Origin: Nocardia sp. CDC159 | GTDB taxonomy: Bacteria > Actinomycetota > Actinomycetes > Mycobacteriales > Mycobacteriaceae | Direction of reading: 5' to 3' | Length of the DNA: 64,000 bases | NCBI RefSeq assembly: GCF_023740735.1 | Contig: NZ_JAMRXH010000007.1 | Span: 1 to 64,000, forward strand | In this document: positions 1-8,466 of the stretch, one piece after another | Position numbering within the stretch: the stretch's first letter is position 1 | Layout: each line of letters opens with the position of its first letter | The notes under the pieces: model-generated | Databases searched by the model: none | The model's input: only the letters and a program-made list of their open reading frames with translations | Told to the model about the DNA's origin: nothing | Program-made: the position numbers and the translations under genes

Positions 1-127
1 GCCTCAAACAACACCGTGCTGTCGCCACCCGCTACGAGAAACTCGCCACCCGCTACTTGGCCGTCATCCAGGTCGCCGCCATCGACCAATGGCTCTGACA
101 CAACACCTACTTCGAGACACGGCCTAG
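1..127 (+). mobile_element. Right end of an IS5-type insertion sequence
   Basis: After the transposase stop, the segment 99-123 (containing CTACTTCGAGACACGGC) looks like a terminal inverted repeat of an IS5-group element. It runs into CTAG at 124-127. IS5 subgroups commonly insert at short targets such as TA or CTAG (known of the family). The left end is outside the window, so repeat and target duplication cannot be matched here. The CTAG coincides with the stop codon of the convergent neighbour. Confidence 0.5.
3..98 (+). CDS. IS5-family transposase, C-terminal fragment (cut by window edge)
   Basis: The reading frame is open from the window edge to TGA at 96-98. It gives about 31 residues beginning LKQHRAVATRYEKLATRY and ending AAIDQWL. 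That pattern (RLKQHRAVATRY-K-A-RY followed by a hydrophobic stretch and a terminal WL) is the usual C-terminus of IS5-family DDE transposases. The catalytic core would lie to the left of the window, so I cannot tell whether the element is intact. The family call rests on the tail alone but the match is distinctive. Confidence 0.75.
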   Translation, partial: LKQHRAVATRYEKLATRYLAVIQVAAIDQWL

Positions 128-396
128 GTGTGCTCGGCCAGATATTCGATGTACAGCGGCCGCAGTGCTTCGGCCACCTTGCCCTCGCCCGCGTGCACGT
201 AGTCGTGCAGCAGCGGCAGCACGTACTTGATGTCGACCTCGCTCTCGCCCAGGTCGCCGGCGGCGGCCTCGGCGGCGGGGATCTGCTCCAGCAGCCCCCA
301 CAGGAACTTCACATCGGCGTGCTTGACCGCGTACTCCACCGCGCGGTCGTGCAGCTCCTTCGACGACAGCTGTTCGAGTTGTTCGACGTCGGCCAT
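124..396 (-). CDS. Conserved hypothetical protein, ~90 aa
   Basis: This encodes a small acidic, helix-forming soluble protein of 90 residues starting MADVEQLEQLSSKEL and ending YIEYLAEHT. The ATG at 396 is chosen because an upstream in-frame start would add an Arg-rich tail typical of non-coding sequence. No signal peptide, membrane segment or catalytic motif is visible. Its stop codon (TAG on the minus strand) lies inside the CTAG next to the insertion-sequence end, so the element abuts the gene without shortening it visibly. Function is unknown to me. Confidence 0.7.
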   Translation of the reverse strand: MADVEQLEQLSSKELHDRAVEYAVKHADVKFLWGLLEQIPAAEAAAGDLGESEVDIKYVLPLLHDYVHAGEGKVAEALRPLYIEYLAEHT

Positions 397-644
397 GGGC
401 TCGACTCTATCGGCTCCTCGTGGGCGGCACCGATGCCGCCGGCGGTCGAGCACCTGCGCAGCGATCGGTGCGTGCGCGGCGAGATCTGTGTCACATCACG
501 GTTTTCCGCGGACAGCCCTGCCGAGCTGGGCGTTAACGGGATCTTCACCGACACGCCCGCTATCCCGGAGGCCGGAATCACGAATCGGCGCTAACGTCGT
601 GAGTGCGGGCCGCGTCGGTGTGGCTCGTACGGGAGGTCCTGATC

Positions 645-698
645 GTGACTGAGCAACTCAGTGCGAGGGGGCCGGCACCCGGCCCCTGGGTCTTTTGA
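645..698 (+). CDS. Possible 17-residue leader peptide upstream of phoH
   Basis: A GTG start at 645 follows a good ribosome-binding site (GGGAGG at 631-636, 8-nt gap). It opens a 17-codon frame ending WVF-stop at 696-698. The stop falls in the loop of the hairpin 684-706, so translation would run through two stem-loops before phoH begins 67 nt later. This geometry suggests a regulatory uORF. The peptide has no obvious amino-acid bias. No protein-level support is visible, so it stays a candidate. Confidence 0.35.
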   Translation: MTEQLSARGPAPGPWVF

Positions 699-706
699 CC
701 CCAGGG
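668..706 (+). promoter_or_regulatory. Two adjacent hairpins in the phoH leader
   Basis: Hairpin 1 pairs GGGGCCGG (668-675) with CCGGCCCC (679-686). Hairpin 2 pairs CCCTGGGTC (684-692) with GACCCCAGGG (697-706) around a TTTT loop with one bulge. The two share bases 684-686, so they cannot both form completely. No U tract follows, so a simple intrinsic terminator is unlikely. An attenuator or mRNA-stability element is the better guess. Confidence 0.55.
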
Positions 707-765
707 CGGACCGGCCCAGCGAGAACGTCCGTGCGGGTGTAGCACGGACAACAAAGGAGCCCACC

Positions 766-2157
766 GTGACTGATGCACGCTCCGTCATCGCTCCCTCGAA
801 AGCCCGCTCGACCAAGAGCGGAGGCTCCGGAAAGGGAGCCCGCGCCTCGCAGACTGGATCTGCCTCCAAGACCTTCGTGATCGACACCTCCGTCCTGCTG
901 TCGGACCCCTGGGCCGTCACGCGCTTCGGAGAACACCATGTGGTGCTGCCCCTGGTGGTCATCAGCGAACTCGAAGCGAAACGCCACCACCACGAGCTCG
1001 GCTGGTTCGCGCGGGAGGCCCTGCGCATGCTCGACGACCTGCGGGTCGCCCACGGCCGACTCGATCAGCGAATTCCGATCGGCACCGACGGCGGCACCCT
1101 GCAGGTGGAGCTCAATCACACCGATCCGAATGTCCTTCCGGTCGGATTCCGCACCGACACCAACGATTCCCGCATCCTGGCCTGCGCGCTCAATCTGGCG
1201 GCCGAGGGCAGCGAGGTCGTGCTGGTGTCGAAGGATATTCCGCTGCGAGTCAAGGCCAGCGCGGTGGGCCTGCACGCCGACGAGTACCACGCGCAGGACG
1301 TCATCACCTCCGGCTGGACCGGCATGGCCGAACTCGACGTCAGCGCCGAATGCGTCGACCGGCTCTACGCCGAATCGGTCATCGACGTGGACGAGGCCCG
1401 GGACCTGCCCTGTCACACCGGCATTCGGCTGCTCGGTGCCAACGGCAGCGCCCTGGCCCGGGTCACCCCGGACAAGCGGGTGCAGCTGGTGCGCGGCGAC
1501 CGGGAGGCCTTCGGTCTGCACGGCCGCTCGGCCGAGCAGCGGATCGCACTGGATCTGCTGCTCGACGAGAGTGTGGGCATCGTCTCGCTGGGCGGTAAGG
1601 CGGGCACCGGCAAATCCGCGCTGGCGCTGATGGCGGGTCTGGAGGCCGTGCTGGAGCGGCGATCCCACCGCAAGGTCGTGGTGTTCCGGCCGCTGTACGC
1701 GGTCGGCGGGCAGGAGCTGGGCTACCTGCCGGGCACCGAGGCCGAGAAGATGGGACCGTGGGCGCAGGCGGTGTTCGACACCCTCGAGGGGCTCGCCAGC
1801 ACCGAGGTGCTCGAGGAGGTGCTCAGCCGCGGCATGCTCGAGGTGCTGCCGCTGACCCACATTCGCGGCCGCTCGCTGCACGATTCGTTCGTGATCGTCG
1901 ACGAGGCGCAGTCGCTCGAGCGCAATGTGCTGCTCACGGTGCTGAGCCGCTTGGGCAGCGGGTCGCGGGTGGTGCTCACCCATGACGTCGCCCAGCGCGA
2001 CAACCTGCGCGTCGGTCGGCACGACGGCGTGGCCGCGGTGATCGAAAAGCTGAAGGGTCATCCGCTTTTCGCCCACATCACCCTGACCCGCAGCGAGCGC
2101 TCGCCGATCGCCGCCCTGGTCACCGAGATGCTGGAGGAATACGGGCCGAACTCCTGA
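766..2157 (+). CDS. phoH: PhoH-family ATPase with N-terminal PIN domain (PhoH2 type)
   Basis: The 463-residue protein has a disordered basic start (about 1-35), a PIN ribonuclease domain (about 40-165, opening [12 protein letters not shown] and with later acidic residues in DTNDSRILA) and a PhoH ATPase domain from about 265. The Walker A is GKAGTGKSA and the Walker [12 protein letters not shown]-PhoH fusions are known in mycobacteria as PhoH2, a sequence-specific RNA helicase/ribonuclease that can pair with a small antitoxin-like upstream ORF. The GTG at 766 is chosen for its AAAGGAG site 6 nt upstream. The leader holds a possible uORF and two hairpins. The neighbour DesA2 matches Rv1094-Rv1095 in M. 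tuberculosis. Confidence 0.95.
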   Translation: MTDARSVIAPSKARSTKSGGSGKGARASQTGSASKTFVIDTSVLLSDPWAVTRFGEHHVVLPLVVISELEAKRHHHELGWFAREALRMLDDLRVAHGRLDQRIPIGTDGGTLQVELNHTDPNVLPVGFRTDTNDSRILACALNLAAEGSEVVLVSKDIPLRVKASAVGLHADEYHAQDVITSGWTGMAELDVSAECVDRLYAESVIDVDEARDLPCHTGIRLLGANGSALARVTPDKRVQLVRGDREAFGLHGRSAEQRIALDLLLDESVGIVSLGGKAGTGKSALALMAGLEAVLERRSHRKVVVFRPLYAVGGQELGYLPGTEAEKMGPWAQAVFDTLEGLASTEVLEEVLSRGMLEVLPLTHIRGRSLHDSFVIVDEAQSLERNVLLTVLSRLGSGSRVVLTHDVAQRDNLRVGRHDGVAAVIEKLKGHPLFAHITLTRSERSPIAALVTEMLEEYGPNS

Positions 2158-2176
2158 GCTCAGCAAATACATGGGG

Positions 2177-2207
2177 TGTGTTTCACCTCACAGGTGACGG
2201 GTATATT
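2177..2207 (+). promoter_or_regulatory. CRP-like site and -10 element upstream of the LGFP lipoprotein gene
   Basis: TGTGT-TTCACC-TCACA (2177-2192) matches the CRP/GlxR consensus TGTGA-N6-TCACA with one mismatch. A -10-like TATATT follows at 2202-2207. The site would overlap the -35 region of that promoter, which suggests repression rather than activation. This rests on sequence match only. Confidence 0.35.
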
Positions 2208-2284
2208 TCGCCCTGTTAGGTGTTCGGCGCGGTTTCGGACGAAGTTCTGCGATTCGCCGGACCTTAGCCGGACAGCGGCCTGAG

Positions 2285-2314
2285 TTGCCGGTGGTGCCGC
2301 GGCGCCACCGGCAA
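2285..2314 (+). promoter_or_regulatory. 30-nt near-perfect palindrome in the lipoprotein leader
   Basis: TTGCCGGTGG (2285-2294) pairs exactly with CCACCGGCAA (2305-2314), and the inner ten bases are also largely self-complementary. It ends about ten bases before the ribosome-binding site of the lipoprotein gene. It could be an operator or a leader stem-loop. No T tract follows. Confidence 0.5.
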
Positions 2315-2336
2315 CGTCACCTTCGAGAGGATGGAC

Positions 2337-2906
2337 ATGCACCACTTCGCTCGACGTTCGGCTGTTCTCACCATGACCCTCGCCGCCGGAACCCTGCTGT
2401 TCACCGGCTGCGGCAAGGACGACGACAAGGACGCCTCGACCAAGGCATCCGACGCCATGAACAGCGCCTCGGCCGCCATGAGCAGCGCGGGTTCGGCAAT
2501 GGCCAGCGCGGGTTCGGCGATGAGCAGTGCCGCCGAGGCGGCCACCGAGACCAAGATCGCGACCCAGAACGGCGACATCACCGTCTCCGGCAAGATCCTG
2601 GCCAAGTACACCGAAATGGGCGGCCCCGCGGGTACGCTCAGCCAGCCCACCGGATCCGCGGTGAGTGGTCCGGAGGGCGGCTCGTGCCAGGAGTTCGTCG
2701 GCGGCGCGATCTGCTACAGCGACAAGACCGGCCCGCATGTGGTGTGGGGCGAGATCCGCAAGGCGTGGGAGGCCGACGGCGGGGTGAACGGCAAGCTGGG
2801 CTACCCCACCGAGGACGAGAAGGACATCCCGGGCGGTAAGCAGAGCGACTTCACTGGCGGCAGCATCACCTGGGTGAACAACCAGACCTCGGTGACCCTG
2901 AAGTAG
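2337..2906 (+). CDS. LGFP-repeat lipoprotein
   Basis: The 189-residue protein has a basic N-terminus, a hydrophobic stretch and a lipobox LLFTGC with the acylated Cys at residue 25, so it should be a membrane-anchored lipoprotein. Residues about 30-75 are a low-complexity Ala/Ser/Met linker. The C-terminal half carries LGFP-type modules (around GGPAGTLSQPTG and GKLGYPTEDE), which are known in mycolic-acid bacteria and thought to help anchor proteins in the envelope. ATG 2337 is preferred over the in-frame ATG at 2331 because GAGAGG then sits 6 nt upstream. It is monocistronic by spacing. Confidence 0.85.
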   Translation: MHHFARRSAVLTMTLAAGTLLFTGCGKDDDKDASTKASDAMNSASAAMSSAGSAMASAGSAMSSAAEAATETKIATQNGDITVSGKILAKYTEMGGPAGTLSQPTGSAVSGPEGGSCQEFVGGAICYSDKTGPHVVWGEIRKAWEADGGVNGKLGYPTEDEKDIPGGKQSDFTGGSITWVNNQTSVTLK

Positions 2907-2994
2907 TCGGTCGCGCGCGGCCCGGGACGAGGGCGTTTCCGGGCCGTAGCCGTTGTCTGCCACATTTTTTCGCCACGATCGGTAGGTTGGCTGC

Positions 2995-3858
2995 GTGCAA
3001 AGTGTCTTGTCCGACCGTGAGCTGCTGGAAAAGCTCGCGGACGAGGTGGAAGTGAATCTGCGGCGACATGTGGCCGAGGCCGCCGAATGGCAGCCGCACG
3101 ACTATGTGCCGTGGGACGATGGGCGCAATTTCGCCTTCCTGGGCGGAACCGACTGGGCGCCCGAGCAAGCCGAGCTCGGCGAGGTCGCCAAGCTGGCGCT
3201 GACCGTGAGCGTGCTGATCGCCGACAATCTGCCCTCGTATCACCGCGAGATCGGCAAGTATCTGCGCACCGGCCCGTGGTGGCGGTGGGTCGGCCGCTGG
3301 ACGGCCGAGGAGAACCGGCACGAGATCATGATCCGCAACTACCTCATGGTCTCGCGTGCGGTGGATCCGGTGGAACTCGAGCGCATGCGGATGGCGCATA
3401 TGACCGCCGGATTCCGCCGCCCCGCGATGCATCTGATGGACGTGCTCGCCACCTGCGCCCTCGAGGAGGCGGCCGCCGCGATCCGGCATCGCAACACCGC
3501 GGCGCTGGGGGAGAACCCGATCGTCACCGATATCGCCGAGCGGCTGGCCGCCGATGACGAGCTGCAGACGGTCTTCTTCGCCAACCTCGTTGCCGCGGGC
3601 CTGGATCTGGCCCCCGACCAGACCGTGCGCGCGATCGCCGACCGCATCGCCGACTTCCACGTCCCCGAGGTCACTCTCGCCGACGGTCGCGGCAGCACCG
3701 AGGTGCTCGCCGCGGCGGGCATCTACGACCCGAAGCGTGAGGACGAACTCGTCTTCGCGCCGCTGCTGGAGCGCTGGAACATCTTCTCCCGCACCGATTT
3801 CGGCGAGGCGGGCGAGCTGGCCCGCGCCGAACTGGCGCGGCTGCGGCGCGGCGCCTAG
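2995..3858 (+). CDS. desA2: Acyl-ACP desaturase-like protein, DesA2 type
   Basis: The 287-residue soluble ferritin-like protein resembles the stearoyl-ACP desaturase family. The iron-binding helix motif EENRHE is at 105-110, and the earlier ligand helix reads LIADNLPSYHRE, with Asp where plant enzymes have Glu. The second EE-RH-type motif near 155-165 (LEEAAAAIRHRN) is divergent. Incomplete metal ligands are a known feature of mycobacterial DesA2, so a non-classical or regulatory role is possible. The GTG start is supported by reading-frame length. Its stop overlaps the convergent gene by 4 bp on a shared CTAG. Its place beside phoH matches Rv1094/Rv1095. Confidence 0.85.
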   Translation: MQSVLSDRELLEKLADEVEVNLRRHVAEAAEWQPHDYVPWDDGRNFAFLGGTDWAPEQAELGEVAKLALTVSVLIADNLPSYHREIGKYLRTGPWWRWVGRWTAEENRHEIMIRNYLMVSRAVDPVELERMRMAHMTAGFRRPAMHLMDVLATCALEEAAAAIRHRNTAALGENPIVTDIAERLAADDELQTVFFANLVAAGLDLAPDQTVRAIADRIADFHVPEVTLADGRGSTEVLAAAGIYDPKREDELVFAPLLERWNIFSRTDFGEAGELARAELARLRRGA

Positions 3859-4307
3859 GCCGGGCGGCGCGGCCGGAGGCCGCGCAAGATTCCGACGCCC
3901 AGGCCGCGCAGCAGGTTCTCCCAGCTGAAGTGGTCGTGCCAGAGCGTGATGCGGCCGTCGACGAGTTCGAAGGTGCCGCATACCCAGAAGCCGAATTCGA
4001 TCGGTCCGAAGCGCAGATAATCGGTGCGCTCGGTGAGTACGGTTTGACCCTCGGCGGCCGGATGGCCCTCGGATTCCGCGGCGATGTGCTGTATGTCGAC
4101 GCGGAATCCGACCAGCCCGCGGTCCAGCAGGCGCAGGATCGATCCCACCCGCTCGGCCCCGCGCATATCGGGCAGCGAGGTGTTCTTCCAGACGACGCCC
4201 GGGTCGAGCAGTTCGACCGCCTCGTCCACCGCCTTCATCTCGAGCGCGGCCAGGAACTCCCGCACCGTGGTGACCGCGCTCTGCTGTAGTTCCGGAGTCT
4301 CGGACAT
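3855..4307 (-). CDS. Limonene-epoxide-hydrolase-family protein (EphG-like)
   Basis: The 150-residue SnoaL/NTF2-like fold protein has the Arg-x-Asp...Asp arrangement of limonene-1,2-epoxide hydrolases: R94 and D96 in LTERTDYL and D125 in LWHDHFSW. In the family these residues activate water for epoxide opening. Length matches the family. Mycobacterial EphG has been linked to sterol or lipid epoxides, but the substrate here is unknown. It converges on desA2 with overlapping stops. The TetR gene to its right runs the same way. Confidence 0.8.
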   Translation of the reverse strand: MSETPELQQSAVTTVREFLAALEMKAVDEAVELLDPGVVWKNTSLPDMRGAERVGSILRLLDRGLVGFRVDIQHIAAESEGHPAAEGQTVLTERTDYLRFGPIEFGFWVCGTFELVDGRITLWHDHFSWENLLRGLGVGILRGLRPRRPA

Positions 4308-4374
4308 GTGCTGACTCTAGGCCCGCCCCGGGGTTGGTGGGCGATGTTCCCGCGGCGAATCGCGGTCGCTGAGG

Positions 4375-5097
4375 TCAGCGGCGGTCGGTGAGGGCGGCCA
4401 GGCCGTCGAGGATGCGGTCGATGCCGAAGTGCAGCGCGTTGTTCTGACTCTCCGGCGGTCCCGATTCGGTGAATGCCGCCAGCACATGCGGATAGTCGGC
4501 GGCCCGTCCGGCCAGCGTCTGGAGCAATTGCTTGCCCAGCTCGGCCTCGATGTTCTCGTCGGGAACGCCCGCGGACTGCTGGGCGAGGCTGCGCGCGTGG
4601 CCGGTCAGCAGCACGACGGCGTCCAACCGTTCGGAACCGTTGAGTGCCGTATCGGCGAGCGCGGCCAGGGCGGCCTCGGTCCAGGCGACCTCGCGGGGGC
4701 CGAACGGGCGAATGCCGATGGCGATCTCCAGCACCCAGGGGTGGCCTCGCATGCGATCGTGCAGTTCGACCGTCCACCGTCGCAGCCGCGCCCGCCACGG
4801 CTGCTCGGTCGAATCCTGCTGTGCGGCGGTCAGTTCCGGTGGGGGGCCGTAGGCCTCGTCGATCATGAGCGCGGTCAGCTCGGCCTTGCCCGGCACGTAG
4901 CGATACAGCGCCATCTTCGCGCAGCCCAGCTGTTCGGCCAGGCGCGCCATGGACAGATTCGCCAGGCCCTCGGCATCGGCGAGTTCGATGGCGGCGGCCA
5001 CGATCCGGTCCAGCGACAGCGACGGTTTGGGACCGCGCCGGGGGCGTTGCGGGCTGCCCCACAGCAGTTCGAGAGCGGTTGGCGACATGGTATCCAT
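4375..5097 (-). CDS. TetR-family transcriptional regulator
   Basis: The 240-residue protein has a winged N-terminus and a helix-turn-helix at about 25-70 (AIELADAEGLANLSM...LAEQLGCAKMALYRYV). The C-terminal part resembles the TetR_C (tetracycline-repressor-like) ligand domain. It is divergent from a flavin monooxygenase, and the 90-bp gap between them carries a strong palindrome over a promoter. That layout is typical of a repressor controlling itself and the monooxygenase in response to the enzyme's substrate. An internal Met at residue 4 is an alternative start. Confidence 0.9.
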   Translation of the reverse strand: MDTMSPTALELLWGSPQRPRRGPKPSLSLDRIVAAAIELADAEGLANLSMARLAEQLGCAKMALYRYVPGKAELTALMIDEAYGPPPELTAAQQDSTEQPWRARLRRWTVELHDRMRGHPWVLEIAIGIRPFGPREVAWTEAALAALADTALNGSERLDAVVLLTGHARSLAQQSAGVPDENIEAELGKQLLQTLAGRAADYPHVLAAFTESGPPESQNNALHFGIDRILDGLAALTDRR

Positions 5098-5114
5098 CCT
5101 GGCCGAAAAGAGGC

Positions 5115-5168
5115 TTGACCATCAAACTGCGTCCGACATACGCTAAAAAGCGTCCACTAGACGCAGTT
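5115..5168 (+). promoter_or_regulatory. Promoter with palindromic operator between tetR and the monooxygenase
   Basis: A -35-like TTGACC (5115-5120) is followed after 18 nt by a -10-like TACGCT (5139-5144). Over it lies an inverted repeat, AACTGCGTC (5125-5133) with GACGCAGTT (5160-5168), and nested inside is ACGCT-AAAA-AGCGT (5140-5153). This is a good candidate binding site for the divergent TetR protein. Confidence 0.65.
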
Positions 5169-5187
5169 GTGAAATTCGGAGCACTCA

Positions 5188-6396
5188 ATGCGCGAACAGA
5201 CCGTTCTCATCTCCGGCGCGGGCATCGCCGGTCCCGCCCTCGCCTACTGGCTGCATCGGTACGGCTTCGCGGTCACGGTGGTGGAGAAGGCGCCGGGGCT
5301 GCGTCCCGGTGGCCAGGCCGTCGACTTCAAGGGGCGGACGCATCTGACCGTCGTGGAACGCATGGGCGTCCTGGACGAGATCCGCCGCCGCGAGACCGGG
5401 CGGACCGATGTGATTTACGTCGACGACCAGGGCCGCGAGCGTGCCCGGTTGACCGGCGAATTCCTCGGCGGTGCCGTGGAGATCCTGCGCGGCGACCTCA
5501 GCGAGGTTCTGTACGAGCCGACGGCCGAGGACTGCGAGTACATCTTCGGCGATTCGATTGCCGCGCTGCACGAGACCGCCTCGGGCGTGCGGGTCGAGTT
5601 CCGGCACGCGCCCGCGCGGACCTTCGATCTGGTCGTCGGGTGCGACGGCATTCATTCGGCGGTACGACGGCTGGCCTTCGGGCCGGAGCGTGAACTGGTC
5701 GAACACCTCGGTTACTACTACTGCGTGGCCGGTGCGGCGGGTCGGGACGCGGATCCGGCACGGCGCGAGCGCAATACAGAACGCGGCTGGCACGCCCCGG
5801 GGCGGCTGGCGGTCGATGGCGGGTCCAAGGCGGCGCAGTTCTACGTCTTCGCCGCGCCCGCATTGGCTTACGACCGTAGTGATATTCCGGCGCAGCGCCG
5901 TATTGTCACGGAGCGGTTCGCCCAGATGGGCGGTGGCGTTCCGGCGATGCTGGCCGAGCTCGAGCAGTTGCCGGACGTCTACCTCGATTCGATCAGCCGG
6001 AGCCGTATGAACGGGCGCTACACCAGTGGCCGGATGGCTCTGGTCGGCGACTCCGCCTACGGCAACACCCTCGCGGGCTTCGGCACCGGCCTCGCCGTGG
6101 TGGGCGCCTACGTGCTGGCGGGGGAACTGGCGCTGGCAGATGGCGACCATCGGGTGGCCTATGCGCGCTACAACGAGATCATGCGCCGCTACGCGAAAAC
6201 CGCGGGCAAAGCCACCGCCGGACCATTTCTCGCCCCGAAGACGGCGCTGGGTGTCCGGTTGCGCAATTGGTTCCTGCGGTCGCGGGCGTTCGACCTGATG
6301 GTGAAGTTCGGCGACGACGCCGCGAACGACATCGATCTGAAGGATTATCCGCGCCTGATCGACGGCCGAATTCGGGGAATCACCGCGGCGGGCTGA
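5188..6396 (+). CDS. FAD-dependent aromatic-hydroxylase-type monooxygenase
   Basis: The 402-residue flavoprotein is of the PHBH/TetX class. The Rossmann motif GAGIAG is at 10-15 followed by an acidic VVEKAP. The DG motif is CDGIHSAVR near 150, and the second FAD motif is GDSAYGNTLAGFGTG near 285. It would hydroxylate an aromatic or polyketide-like substrate using NAD(P)H and oxygen, possibly inactivating a drug as TetX does. The substrate cannot be read from sequence. GGAG lies 7 nt before the ATG. Transcription is probably controlled by the divergent TetR, and a long stem-loop follows the stop. Confidence 0.88.
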   Translation: MREQTVLISGAGIAGPALAYWLHRYGFAVTVVEKAPGLRPGGQAVDFKGRTHLTVVERMGVLDEIRRRETGRTDVIYVDDQGRERARLTGEFLGGAVEILRGDLSEVLYEPTAEDCEYIFGDSIAALHETASGVRVEFRHAPARTFDLVVGCDGIHSAVRRLAFGPERELVEHLGYYYCVAGAAGRDADPARRERNTERGWHAPGRLAVDGGSKAAQFYVFAAPALAYDRSDIPAQRRIVTERFAQMGGGVPAMLAELEQLPDVYLDSISRSRMNGRYTSGRMALVGDSAYGNTLAGFGTGLAVVGAYVLAGELALADGDHRVAYARYNEIMRRYAKTAGKATAGPFLAPKTALGVRLRNWFLRSRAFDLMVKFGDDAANDIDLKDYPRLIDGRIRGITAAG

Positions 6397-6403
6397 CACG
6401 GGT

Positions 6404-6435
6404 GTGGGTATGGCGGCTCGCGCCGTCATACCCAC
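6404..6435. terminator. Bidirectional terminator after the monooxygenase
   Basis: A 14-bp stem pairs GTGGGTATGGCGGC (6404-6417) with GCCGTCATACCCAC (6422-6435), with one G-T pair and a 4-nt loop. It lies between the stop of the monooxygenase and the stop of the convergent small ORF, and so could serve both. Confidence 0.75.
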
Positions 6436-6447
6436 CGACCGCGTTGT

Positions 6448-6534
6448 TCAAATGAGGATCCCGAGGCCCGCTGCCAGGGCCTTCAGCCCCACGCCGAGAA
6501 GAGCCACGAAGCCGGTTGCGAGTGCACCCAACAT
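6448..6534 (-). CDS. Very small hydrophobic membrane peptide, 28 aa
   Basis: An ATG at 6534 is preceded by a clear ribosome-binding site (GAAAGGA on the minus strand, ending about 7 nt before the ATG). It opens 28 codons with no internal polar residue except Lys at 18, ending ...AAGLGILI. The product would be a single amphipathic or transmembrane helix rich in Gly, Ala and Leu. It has its own upstream region with a CRP-like palindrome and a TAGCTA repeat, and a terminator directly after the stop. These signals together favour a real gene. Function is unknown: membrane-protein regulator or toxin-like peptide are possibilities only. Confidence 0.6.
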   Translation of the reverse strand: MLGALATGFVALLGVGLKALAAGLGILI

Positions 6535-6574
6535 TGTTCTTTCCTTTCTTCGAACATCCGCGTTGTGCGGACAT

Positions 6575-6610
6575 TTAGCTAATCGCTAGCTACAGGTGAT
6601 GTGTTTCACA
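6575..6610 (-). promoter_or_regulatory. TAGCTA repeat and CRP-like site upstream of the 28-aa peptide
   Basis: Two TAGCTA copies (6576-6581 and 6587-6592) separated by ATCGC lie 42-59 nt upstream of the peptide start. Next to them GGTGA-TGTGTT-TCACA (6595-6610) matches the CRP-family consensus with one mismatch. The same TAGCTA arrangement occurs before ada-alkA (27112-27132). Confidence 0.45.
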
Positions 6611-6660
6611 TCCCGCTTCGGGAAAGGAAAATCGGTCTCCGACTGCGGCGTCGTGCGGAG

Positions 6661-8067
<1,407 letters not shown>

Positions 8068-8130
8068 ATTCCCGACCCTATGCCCGCGCGCGACCGAAGT
8101 GGGGAGCTACGCCCTGAGGGCTTTCGCACA

Positions 8131-8155
8131 CGCGGCCGCGGGAATAGCGGCCGCG
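8131..8155 (-). terminator. GC-rich hairpin after the zinc-ribbon gene
   Basis: CGCGGCCGC (8131-8139) pairs perfectly with GCGGCCGCG (8147-8155) around a 7-nt loop. It sits six bases beyond the stop of the leftward zinc-ribbon gene. There is no T tract, which is common for actinobacterial terminators. Confidence 0.6.
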
Positions 8156-8160
8156 GGCGG

Positions 8161-8415
8161 TCAGGACGAGAACAGCATCTTGCCGAAGCCGCGGCGCTTG
8201 TGGTGGCCGTGCCCGTGGCCGTAGTGCCCGGGGTTGCCCCACATCGGAGCCGGGGCGCCCGGCGGCGGGGGCGGTGCGTAGTGGGATTCGAACTGCGACA
8301 GGGCCTCCAGCTCACCGTAGTCCAGGAAGATCCCGCGGCAGTTGGAGCACTGTTCGATCTGCACCCCGCTGCGGTTGTGAGTGTGCATATGACCGTGACA
8401 TTTCGGACATTTCAT
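8161..8415 (-). CDS. Small TFIIB-type zinc-ribbon protein
   Basis: The 84-residue protein begins with a zinc ribbon, CPKC at 3-6 and CSNC at 23-26, followed by RGIFLDYGELEAL, the typical zf-TFIIB (formerly DUF) signature. The middle is Pro-rich and is followed by a His/Gly-rich stretch (HYGHGHGHHKRR) that could bind further metal. Such proteins are widespread and mostly uncharacterised. The His-rich tail makes a role in metal handling thinkable but unproven. Confidence 0.85.
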   Translation of the reverse strand: MKCPKCHGHMHTHNRSGVQIEQCSNCRGIFLDYGELEALSQFESHYAPPPPPGAPAPMWGNPGHYGHGHGHHKRRGFGKMLFSS

Positions 8416-8466
8416 GGGATGTGTTACCCCTGTTCTCGCGACGCAACTCGGCCGTTGCCGTATGCG

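Larger units (their letters stand above)
397..765. other. Divergent intergenic region before phoH
   Basis: About 370 bp lie between the start of the 90-aa gene and phoH. The right half carries a possible leader ORF (645-698) and two adjacent GC hairpins (668-706). I see no further convincing gene. Several overlapping frames on both strands are open, but their translations are Arg/Ser/Pro-rich and look like GC-driven noise. Confidence 0.6.

Noticed and set aside
668..706. c-di-AMP (ydaO) or other known riboswitch before phoH
   Set aside because: The region is too short and lacks the conserved sequence blocks of known riboswitch classes; only simple hairpins are present.
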